Below, one piece after another: positions 27,134-36,755 of a stretch of DNA of 64,000 nt. Position 1 is the stretch's first letter. Each line of letters opens with the position of its first letter. The notes beneath the pieces are model-generated. The model searched no databases and was not told where the DNA came from. It was given only the letters and a program-made list of their open reading frames with translations. The DNA comes from Cliona cf. orientalis (lineage: Eukaryota; Porifera; Demospongiae; Clionaida; Clionaidae). The translations under genes and the position numbers were made by a program. The stretch spans positions 124,001 through 188,000 of the forward strand of contig OZ005703.1 in NCBI GenBank assembly GCA_963930775.1. Reading direction: 5' to 3'.

Positions 27134-28276
27134 CTACAGCTGTAATCTGTCGTAGATGTCCCATGACACCTGTGAGGTCAAGGTTCGAGCCTGATCATGT
27201 GACTCTCTCTCCTCATGTTCTCCACAGATGTCCATCTCGGAGTAAGACGTAGCGAACCTTGACGTTGTCTCACACTGGAACGTAAACTGTCTGGTATACT
27301 TCAACATTGGGCTCTTCGGTGATGATGGTGATCGTCCAGAACTGTCCGTTTGGTTTAGACCACACCCACTACCAGCACTGCTGCCAGCTCCTCCCGGGAC
27401 ACGCCCACTGTTGTTTCGTACAATGCCCTTAAAGAGCCCGTGTAGGAGATCCCTCCACGTGACCTTTGACACCATGATCAGCTGGTGACCTTTGCGCCAC
27501 CCGGGATTTTGGCGGTTGAAGAACTGGATGTGAGGGTTGTTGAGATCTGCGGGAGAGATTGGAGCGATGGACTCCTTCATGTGAGACAGCTCCCTTTTCA
27601 AAACACACGTCTCACTATCGTACTCCTCATCCGCACGCTTCATGCTCAGTGCATAGCTGTCGATGATCTTCTTGATGAAAGGAGGCGTTTCTGCGTCGCA
27701 TCGAGGATACACTTCCTTGACGGAGTTGATCATTGCTAGGTAGCTCTTGTAGCTGAACGCCTTGCCCGTGATGTAGAGTGGGGTCATGGGGTGCCACAAA
27801 AGTTGAATGAATACGTGGTAGGCCACCACGTAGTAAAGCAGGGGGCCCCCGCGGTAGAAGTTTTCAAAGAAGCTCAGGCCGATGCGGATTAGGGTGTAGC
27901 TCTGTCCGTCATGTTCTCTCGGGCCGACATCGAGGAAGAAGACGCCTCTTAGCGAGCCGTCCTTACGCTCACGACACGTAATGGCGAACTTGTAGGAGAG
28001 CAGGAGGTTGTGAAACTGGTTGATGGTCACCTCCGAGTCCAGCATGGTCATCAGAAAGCGATAGAGTTCGTTCACCGAGACTTCATCGAGAAGGTCCGTC
28101 TTACATACGTAAGCGTGTAGACGAACCTTGGCACTGATATTGCGTCTGTCCTGCCTCGCGCCGATCGCTACGTTCCACAGGACGAAATATTCCCTAAAGA
28201 TTCTGTAGAATCCCTGCCATACACGGTAGAAGACGTAGAGAAACGCCGCCATCAGCAGATAAAACAAGACGTCCAT
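27134..28276 (-). CDS. Intronless membrane-anchored protein of unknown family, 380 aa
   Basis: I do not recognise this protein. It is one uninterrupted frame from ATG to stop in a region where neighbours are split by introns. The N-terminus MDVLFYLLMAAFLYVFYRVW is a likely signal anchor, and a second hydrophobic stretch, LLYYVVAYHVFIQLL, lies near residue 150. Between them is a globular region rich in aromatic and charged residues (RFLMTMLDSEVTINQFHNLL, GVFFLDVGPREHDG). The last 100 residues are Ser/Gly/Pro-rich and look disordered. The conserved look of the first 230 residues and the lack of repeats argue for a real gene. Membrane topology and function cannot be named. It could be a retrogene or a lineage-specific family. 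Confidence 0.7.
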   Translation of the reverse strand: MDVLFYLLMAAFLYVFYRVWQGFYRIFREYFVLWNVAIGARQDRRNISAKVRLHAYVCKTDLLDEVSVNELYRFLMTMLDSEVTINQFHNLLLSYKFAITCRERKDGSLRGVFFLDVGPREHDGQSYTLIRIGLSFFENFYRGGPLLYYVVAYHVFIQLLWHPMTPLYITGKAFSYKSYLAMINSVKEVYPRCDAETPPFIKKIIDSYALSMKRADEEYDSETCVLKRELSHMKESIAPISPADLNNPHIQFFNRQNPGWRKGHQLIMVSKVTWRDLLHGLFKGIVRNNSGRVPGGAGSSAGSGCGLNQTDSSGRSPSSPKSPMLKYTRQFTFQCETTSRFATSYSEMDICGEHEERESHDQARTLTSQVSWDIYDRLQL

Positions 28277-28424
28277 CTTGTTAACTCCCGAGAAAGGGGG
28301 TGGGGCTAGGCTGCTGGCTTCATACTTGCACTTTGACCTTCATCGTGAGACTTGGAATCTATAGGTAATGGTCGTCAACAACACACATCCTTTATACTAC
28401 CAATGTAGTTGAAATTACACCAAC

Positions 28425-30548
28425 TTATAAAGAACAGGTTAGTTTCTGAGGTCCAACACCTAAGCTAGTCACAGCCAGTATGAAAAGACAGAATCCTATA
28501 CCAACTATCACTAAGACAATCATCGGATGACTGAGGTAGACGCGGGAGTAAGGAGTCATGTAGCTGCTCCTCTTGTCTCTGTGAAACTCCAGCACTCCAG
28601 ACAATTCAATCGTCATGTGCTTATCCAACTTAGATAGTTCTTCACTGCCACTCTGAATCAGTGGAGTGCCTTCGTGATCAGTCACTTCGCCATTCACAGT
28701 ATGATTTGCCATAGTTTTGGGGCCGAATTTTTCATTACAGACATATATGGACCTCAGCTGGAGAACGGCTGGAAAGAACAGAGCAATGGTGAACCCTACT
28801 AGACCAGCGTACTTGAGCACGTAGATCAAGTTGGCTACTCCCAGCGCCGCTAGCAGGGGTATGAGGGCTGCGACAAATCGCAAGATGAACCGAAATAGCC
28901 AATCATATTTCCAGCGAGGCGGTTGGGACGTGTCTTGTCCTGTTAGAATGATGTAGATGTTGTTGACGATGCAGTGGATGGTGAGGGGGAAGGCAGACAT
29001 CACATCGAGGGAGGGAAAGAAGATCAGGTAGTAGGAGAGGATGCGGAGACCAATGGAACTACTTGAACTTGTGAAACCACCCTGCAGGGAGAGAGAGAGA
29101 AAAATACAGTAATCTAGACCAGGATAAAAATGTGGAAAAGATACGTTATGAATAACGTTAAACTCCTGCCTTGGAAGTATTTTAGGTAAATCCAACGTAG
29201 CGTGATCCTAAATCTGACACTAGCTGCTCAAAAATGGAAAAACCATTGTTCTAAGGTTATTGGCAAGAGGACTGACTTACTGACCCAGTTGAGAGTGATT
29301 GTCTCCTGGACACTGGCCTTGAACCAGAGAGGGACCACCAGTCCAAGGCTCATGTAGCAGACCAGTGCAGTGATCGACATGGCCGCAAGCATCCAATGAA
29401 GATGCTTCTTCTGTTTCACAGGATGGGAGAGAGAAGAGATTCCAGTGTGGATGATATAGGCATAGGTGAAGACGGGGATGGCCGCAACCCAGCCTCTTGG
29501 ATCAAACTTAAACACAATGTCATCGTATGAAGTGTACCGAGTGGCGTTTGTTACTATATCGGAAATATTCCATGCGATGCTATAATTATTAGCAGCTGTC
29601 AATATTTCGTCATCTTCACATGCATCACCACCTTGAGAAAGCTTAATTATGCTGTAGATTACAATTGCACCGACTGTTGCAAATCTAGCAGAACCGAGAA
29701 ATACTTGGACAATGGCTTGCTCCTTGAGGTCCAAGACGGAGAGAAATATCATCAAAATCCCAAAGAGAAAGACAGAGAAGTAGTAGGAAAAGAGACAGCC
29801 ACGTGCACCAGGAAGAACCTGGTGGTGGAAGGCATCTTCTGGACACATCTCTAGAGAGCCGAAGTTGTAAGGGATGTTGGTTGCCCAGGCTGTTCCCGCC
29901 ACGGTGGAGAATGACCAACAAGCCAAGAATGAGTAGAGGGTCACCACACTGAGGTAGATGAACTTGAACCACTTCCCAACGAACATCTCACTCAGCTCAA
30001 CTGGCTCAAACTTGCGATCGTCCCTAATCTCAAACGTAGGATGGTCGCCAGCCTCAAATGACTTCAACGCCTGCATAATAAGGAAAAATTTCCTGGCTAA
30101 ATCATAGGGAGGCTATAATATGACATAATTGTACTAAATTAAAGCACAAATACAAGAATTAAAATTAATTGGGACTAAATTGCACCAGATGGACATGTCA
30201 ATTATGAGCCTATACCTGTGCTCTGGCCATCACCTCCAGCAGCCATGTTGAAGTAATCCACGTCACAAAAGCGGCCAAAATGAGCGTGGGCGCCGCGGCC
30301 AGGTAGCCGCTGTAGAAGAAAGAGAAAGGAACTCCGAGAAAACCAGTCCCCAGGCAGAAGTTCACCATGAAGAAATAACCAAGGAAGATGTTGACCGTTT
30401 TATGAGAGCTCTTTGCCTCATTGCCTCCTTCTTCTTCGCCATTTATACGGACACACGGACACCTCATGACCACCATCTCTCTCACTCGCTCCAAGATCTC
30501 AGCATAGATCTCAGATTGACACCGAAAATCAGACCATGATGAGGTCAC
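28425..30548 (-). CDS. TMEM104-like amino-acid transporter family membrane protein, 591 aa, 3 exons
   Basis: Multi-pass protein of the amino acid/auxin permease superfamily (Aa_trans). The nearest family I recognise is TMEM104. Exons in transcript order: 30548-30216, 30070-29285, 29081-28425, all in phase 0. TM1 (GYFFMVNFCLGTGFLGVPFS) has the unwound Gly-rich signature. TM2 ends before LLEVMARAQA. A soluble loop, FEIRDDRKFEPVELSEMFVGKWFKFIYL, resembles the TMEM104 loop. About ten hydrophobic segments follow, with N-glycosylation sites near NYS, NIS and NAT in an extracytosolic loop. The late segment KYAGLVGFTIALFFPAVLQL is followed by a hydrophilic loop (LIQSGSEELSKLDKH) and a final TM. The start could instead be the Met at MVVMRCP. 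Substrate unknown; SLC38/SLC36-like alternatives are possible. Confidence 0.8.
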
Positions 30549-30858
30549 ACCAAGCCTGGGCTCCGCCCACTTTCACGATCAACTCATGAATTTTGGACAA
30601 AATTAATAATTATTCATCTCGAACAACAATGGAAAAAGGCCAAGGTATTGTTTTACTTCATAGTGACCTTTATATTAAATAGGTGTCCATCAGATTCTGC
30701 AGCGCAGCTAGCCATAAAATTAATGGTACCGAGCACTAATCTTCTTTCGCGCATGCGCAAAGTGGAGTGTATAGATGACAATTGAATAATATTTTTATTG
30801 TAGCTGTAGTGCAACAATTTAAAATTCTAGCTATATAGGACTATACTGAGTTGCTTGA

Positions 30859-31770
30859 TTAGATATCGTTATTGATATAATCAGCTACTGCCTGAGGGAG
30901 TTCGTTTCTGTTTATCCACTGCTGTGTGGAGATGGGCACTCGCTGCTCTGCTGCACATCCAACATCCAGTCGGTCTTCATGGATCATGTGTCGATGATTG
31001 AACGAGTAGCAAGTGCTCGCTATGCTGTAAAGGTTGCAGTCAGTCAGCAGGGAATTACCAACACTAGTAGCCTGTGAAATATAGAGAAAAAGATTAAATC
31101 AACCTTAATATTCGTTTAAACAATGTCATGCATAATAATAATATTATTATAGCTAAGCTAGATAGTATTATTGCACTTTTGTCGAGGGATTCCATAGTAA
31201 AATAAAAGGCACTTACCCAGCTGCAAGCTGACTGCATGACTCTCCATGCTACAAACTGCCTGCTGGAGTAGTCGATGCCGCGAGGCTCACTTTGGGGGAA
31301 GGCAGTGGAGAACATGTGCAGAGTGGTGAAGTGGGTGTAGAGGTTATACGTGTTGCACACCATCCGAAGACTGAGATTGGCCTGCAGAAATAATTAATAA
31401 TTATTAGCTGACAGTTATGCAAATTTTTTATCAATTACTAATATTTTCAGTTTGCAACAGAACTAAAAGTATGATCATGCCATGCAGCCCAGCAGCAGTG
31501 ATGTGCCATTCTTACATTTTGAAGGTCCGGTATGTTCAGAATGGTTCCATTAAGGCGACTGCCTAGCTCAATGAGTATCTCCAAGCCTCCCACAACCTTC
31601 TCAATCTGCTCCTGAATGCTAGGGTCACTGGGTACAGCAATATCCTCCGGGCAGCCTGCGTATGGAGCAGAGGAGACTTGCAGAGGTGCCAGCATCATCA
31701 GGGAGACAACAAGTGATGCAGCTAGGAATTTGTTGCAGGAGGTATGCTTGCAATTGGTGATGAATGCCAT
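30859..31770 (-). CDS. Small secreted protein with six cysteines, 210 aa, 3 exons
   Basis: The family is not recognised. Exons in transcript order: 31770-31516, 31381-31217, 31071-30859, all in phase 0 with good splice sites (AAT/GTAAGA, TGG/GTAAGT). The first 35 residues have a hydrophobic core (FLAASLVVSLMMLAPLQ) and end VSSAP, a signal peptide. The mature part has six cysteines and N-glycosylation sites (NGT, NLS). Its first half is predicted helical by eye (SIQEQIEKVVGGLEILIELGSRL, MVCNTYNLYTHFTTLHMF). An even cysteine count and helical content would suit a secreted helical ligand, but that is a guess. The stop codon lies 310 bp from the start codon of the TMEM104-like gene on the same strand. 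Confidence 0.72.
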
Positions 31771-32835
31771 TATTGAAAAATTTCCGCAAGAGTGATAGAT
31801 TATTTCTCGGACTTGAAGTTAGTGATCGGGCTGCCACAAACGAGCAAAGAAGTGTTTTAGCACGATGAGTGATTGATTAATGAATGATGTGATGGAGGTG
31901 TGCGGGTGCGGCTGCAGTTATATCCACTGGTTAGTGGACATTTTCACAGGTCAGTGATATTTGAAAACTTTTCCCAAGCTCAATTAAGCTTATCTAAAGA
32001 GCCAACGGTATAACACATGTCACAGGCAATACATCATGTACTTGACATAGTGATCTTAAATGTGGGCATCAAATTTATTATAGAACTGAATGTATGCCAT
32101 TGTAACACTTTCCTTCGAACCAGCCCTGTACTTTATGCATGTGTCACTGCATCAGGAGCCGAGGGGGTGTTTAACTGTCAATGCATGAATGAGCTGGGAC
32201 ACCTGGAGATTCATGGAGGGGAATTAATAAAATTATTATTAGGCAAAGATACAATAGCTTCAGTCGCGGTCTGTTAGCAAAACCAAGCACTGGCTCTACT
32301 CCCAGCATGCTGCATCGATTGGATATCAGAGTCATTGGCAATAGCCCCACAACCATACACCCATATAATATGGTAGGCAATAGTAATAATGACCAAGACC
32401 ATAATAATTATACGTGCGCAAAAAGGATTATCTGAGCCCCTGCTTAAGCTTATTTTGGCGGGAATGTGTGTAATCAGGTACTCGACCCAGTGTCTACATG
32501 TAATAACTGTTTGCTTTCGTCCTTTGTTGCGGCTCCCGTCCTTATGGTATATAATATTATTATAATACTGAAAATATTACGCCAGCATCACTAACTCTCC
32601 ACCATCCTCCACTTGCACACACAATGAGTTTCAAGCTTCGTTAAATCCATAAGCCCGCCGAAAGGTAACCATCTCACCACGAATCATTCAATGAAGAAAA
32701 AACATTCACACGGTGCTCAACATGAAATCTGGATGATGACTGACAGAAGTAATTATTGTAACTGATAATAATAATTGTTCTATAATTACATTAAATTTTG
32801 AATCATTGGACTGATCATCAAAATGGTTTCCTTAT
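31771..32835. other. Non-coding spacer
   Basis: About 1.1 kb upstream of the secreted-protein gene and downstream of the EFCAB14-like gene. It holds only short chance frames. No repeat or RNA gene was recognised. Confidence 0.5.
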
Positions 32836-35800
32836 TCAATGAAAAACATTAGTAGATTCTACACCATTCTCGACCAAAGAGTCGTGCTTTACTTGAAGAA
32901 CGTTCATCATGTGTTGGAGTTCACCTTGTGTCACAAATCCGTCGTCATCAGCATCAAGAAGCATGAAAACTTTCGAGTCAGTTCCGGCGTTGATCATTTC
33001 ATCACGACTCAGCTTGTTGTCAAAATCGACATCCATATTGTCAAAGTTGTCAATATAACCTGCGAGAGTGCATGTGTAGAGAGAGAAGGGGGGAGGGGGA
33101 AAGAGAGAGAGTCAAAATGTTTTAATTGTACAGTTACTGATCACTCACTTTGAAGAGCTGCAATTGCTTGTTCATTAGTATTCTTTTCATCCTCCAATTC
33201 TTCAGACTCTGGCGACAATGGCCCCTCTTCAACAGTGGTTGAAGAAGTTGCCCCCTCCATTGTAGCAACACCCCCATCACCCTCTGTGCTGATGATGCTG
33301 CCATTGTTAGCCATCTCTCCATCATCACTAGCTTCACTGCTCACGTTCAACACCGCCGGCCCCTCTGTCTGAGGTACATCTCCAGTAGCTCCCGTACCTC
33401 GAGATTCGGTAGATTCCGTGAGGGGCGTGGTCGGCTCTCCAGTTGGTACGTTGGTATTTTGACTATCCCCTGTCGACGATACGTTTTCTTCCTTCACTGG
33501 CGGTGCTGTCGCGCTAGAGGCTGGGCTATCGATATTGGATGCTGTAGTCACAGTATTGGGTGATGGCTGTGTTGGCTCCATAATATTATCATTTGGCTGC
33601 TGTGTTACTGGAGAAATCAATGGTGGCTGTGTGCTAGCCAAGGGTAGGTCGTTTTTGCTTAATTTTTCCTCGACGGATGACAGTTTATCCTCCACCACTT
33701 CAAGAGAAGACTCCACCTATGCAAATGTAATCATGTACGCACATTATAACAAAAATTAGACCTCTCAGTGGTACAGCAACCCAGGAGTCAATAGCGCATG
33801 AATTTGCCAACCGTACGAATCAGCGATATGTCCCAATATCATTCCAGAGAAAACAGCGAATTTGTTGTTTTTTTTTAAATTCACAGAATCCTACACAAGT
33901 TTAGCTCATAGTTACCTCATAGTAACAAAGAAAGTAACCAGTGGGAATATTATCATACTACCGGGGATTTAATCGGTCACACTTCATGGAGAAGGCAAAC
34001 GTATCCGAATCTGCAACTGCTGACTTACCCGCACGCACTGTGTCAAATACCAGAGGTACAATGACCCGTTGAGGGTGCCGAATGGAGATAAGTTTAGTCG
34101 CACCCCCAGTTTACCGATCCATAAACATACTAAAAATATCCCAGGAAGTTTGGAAAATGAGATTGAGGCTGTGGCTTTTTTCAGGATCGTTGGCCTCAAG
34201 ATAAGCAAAAATTAGGATAAAATACTGAACTATTTGAACTAACACTCACAGTACGATACAGTGTTGTAACTACTGGAACTCGAGACAAACTTTCCCTATA
34301 CTGTACATTTTGCAAGATGGTCTTATGTTTTGAAGAACAAGAGGAAGTACAAAGTTACTGGTGGATCCAATTGGAGCTAAATGGGAAATCAAGGTGACAA
34401 TCCTCACACTCTCACACTCTTGGATTCCAACACAACCACATAATAATAATCCGTGTTCAAATTCAAGGCATGACGGGAGGGCATAGTTTGGGTGGAGCCC
34501 GTGGCCACATCAAAGCACATGGATTATCCCTAGTCCCACATCAAAGGGAATTCTGTACTGAAGACTTGTTGGGCCAATGTGCCTTAGGTATGCTGGGGAG
34601 AACACTGATAATAGTAATATTAAATTTTTTTATGATACACACTCGTTAGCAGGTTGACAACAGATGTACTACAGTGGTGGGGGGAGGGGGGGGGGAAGGG
34701 GAGAGGGGAGGGGGGGAGAGCTGGGGCATACCTTGGTGAGGTTGGTCCAAACACGTTCAACTTCATCACCCAGTGTGTCATTGAGGCCAGAGACCAGAGA
34801 CTGAAGCTGAGTCAGTTGCTACACAGAGGAAGGCAGGGAGAGAAGGAGAGGACATGTACACATGAAGTAAAAGTCCTAGTTATACTTACTGCAGAGAGCA
34901 AGTCGTCTGATTGGCTCATCTTATCATGTGACGTGGTGACGGTATTCTTCACCTCTGACAATTGGTCCTACAAATAATTTATTACATGTCATTAAAAATT
35001 ACAACAAAACACTGCTTAATAGGTGCAAATGCGATACTCTGTCAGGTAAAGGGTCGTCACAGGAGCCCCCTTCTGACTTACTCCAAACGTCTTTATCTTT
35101 GCCTCAGCGGCGATGACATCATTCTTAATATCCGTGTTGGCCTGAGCGATGTCCCCAATCTGTCGCTGGTAGCCAAGGAAGGTGGAATCATAGCTGTCCA
35201 TGATGCTGCCCATGGAGGCCACCCTCTCTCTCATCTCCTGGACATCCTCCAGAGAATGGTTGAGAAGATTCATATTACGATTGAGGACGGACATCTATGG
35301 GAGGAGAGAGAGAGACAAAGAAAGAACAGAGACAGAAATCATAACATTAATCAATTTACAATTGGCAATAATAAGTGATAATACAGTTAATTTAGCTTAA
35401 TTTCGCAAGAGACACAACAGTTCGAGATTATCACTCACCTCTTGATGGATGGTATCTACTTGCTTGATCAGTTTCTCCTGGGGCTGGCTTTCGATGGCCG
35501 TTAGTCTGGACTTCAAACTAGCAACATCAGCAGAAAGTTTCCTAGCCTCTTCCCAGAGCTGGGTCACCGTGCCATTGACGGTAGCAAGGTGAACATGGAT
35601 CACCATGAACTGGTTATCAGTCCCTTTCCTCAGCTCATCAAGGTCTGGAGAAAACAACAAAATAGTAATAATGGGACGCGTTCAACCAGGCATCTCATAC
35701 ACCCAAATTTAATGAGGTCATATCATGTATCTGAAGTACATTTGAGGTAAATACAATGTCATGCATACTAAGTGTAGTGTTCTGTTGCTACAATGAAATA

Positions 35801-36384
35801 GCCAACTGACAAGCGAACTCACGAGCTTGGACGACGTTGATCTTGTCTTTGAGCTGTCTGTGTGAGTCGCTCGTGTTGGTGTCAATCTGCCAGACATTGT
35901 ACATGAGGTAGCCACAGAAGACACCCAAAATGGCCACCAGGAATGTCAAGAGAACAAGGTAGAGACATGTACTCCAGCAGCAACAGCTGCACAGGACAGG
36001 AATAAAACATTACTATGCACTGGTGAGCAAAGGCTGCTAGGAATTCTCAATGTCCAACCATGCAACCACTACACTCAACCACTACACTTCCTCCTGCAAT
36101 ATCGTACAAAGTATCAGGAACTGAACATGGTCAAGGGGTAAACGATCGATAATTTTCTCACACTCCCCCAAATTTAATGTCGGTAGACTAGGCTAACTTG
36201 ATTACTCACACAGCCATTGCCCTCACCTATTGCAACGGTCAGGCGCTTCGTGTTCATGAGCTCCCGTTAGGTCGAGAAGGTCCTCACTCTCGCTGTCCCC
36301 TGCACCGCCGCCATTCAGCGTCGTAAACTCGGTCAGCTCGTGGTTTTCTAGCCGCTTGAACCCCTTCTTGGATTTTCTCGACAT
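32836..36384 (-). CDS. EFCAB14-like membrane coiled-coil EF-hand protein, 565 aa, 8 exons
   Basis: Single-pass membrane protein with a coiled-coil stalk and a calcium-binding tail. The same order is known in EFCAB14 (KIAA0494). Exons in transcript order: 36384-36227, 35986-35823, 35644-35439, 35294-35082, 34967-34890, 34818-34732, 33716-33149, 33059-32836. Residues 1-53 are cytosolic and acidic (GDSESEDLLDL). A Cys-rich TM segment follows (CLYLVLLTFLVAILGVFCGYLMY). Residues about 85-300 are coiled coil with N-glycosylation motifs (NGT, NHS, NLT). A long Ser/Thr/Pro-rich stretch comes next (LPLASTQPPLISPVTQQ onward, with many E and T). Two EF loops close the protein: DVDFDNKLSRDE and DADDDGFVTQGE, both with acidic ligands at positions 1, 3, 5 and 12. 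Function is unknown; probably secretory-pathway membranes. Confidence 0.85.
33717..34731 (-). other. Intron 6 of EFCAB14-like gene
   Basis: About 1 kb. It holds a G-rich run near 34680-34720 and a plus-strand 59-codon frame near 34470 judged to be chance. Nothing else was recognised. Confidence 0.5.
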
Positions 36385-36755
36385 CTTGAGCTCCTTTTCT
36401 GACCGAGCTAGAGAGCTGAAGTGCGCGAAGACGGTCCAAATACGCCAATCTTTGCCACTCCTCTAGTCTGAGAAATGGAGGAACCCAAGGGATGACCTTT
36501 AACCTTTGGGGCCAGCGTAATTAACTCTTTCTTCGCTGAAATTGTGTATCAAATTGAAAATTTTTTTAGTGGCGGGAAATTTAGAAGCTATGGTGGGTCA
36601 CCTTTCTTCAGGAAAACATGCTAGCTGGTAAGCTTAAATATAGCTTGCTCTGTGTATTAAAATTCAAGGGTGGGTAGCCTAAAAGCTGAAATAATATACT
36701 ACTTGAAAATGCAAAAGTATTATATGAAATACACAACTCAACAGAACCACCTAAG
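36385..36755. other. Spacer between EFCAB14-like gene and GH2 copy 1
   Basis: 371 bp that should contain the EFCAB14-like promoter and the 3' UTR of GH2 copy 1. No motif was recognised. Confidence 0.4.

Noticed and set aside
27181..27195. GGTTCGAGCC-like tRNA B box
   Set aside because: It lies inside the coding sequence of the 380-aa gene, with no A box or cloverleaf around it.
34470..34650. Plus-strand frame MTGGHSLGGARGHIK
   Set aside because: About 59 codons in an intron of the EFCAB14-like gene, with no splice sites of matching phase and no recognised family.
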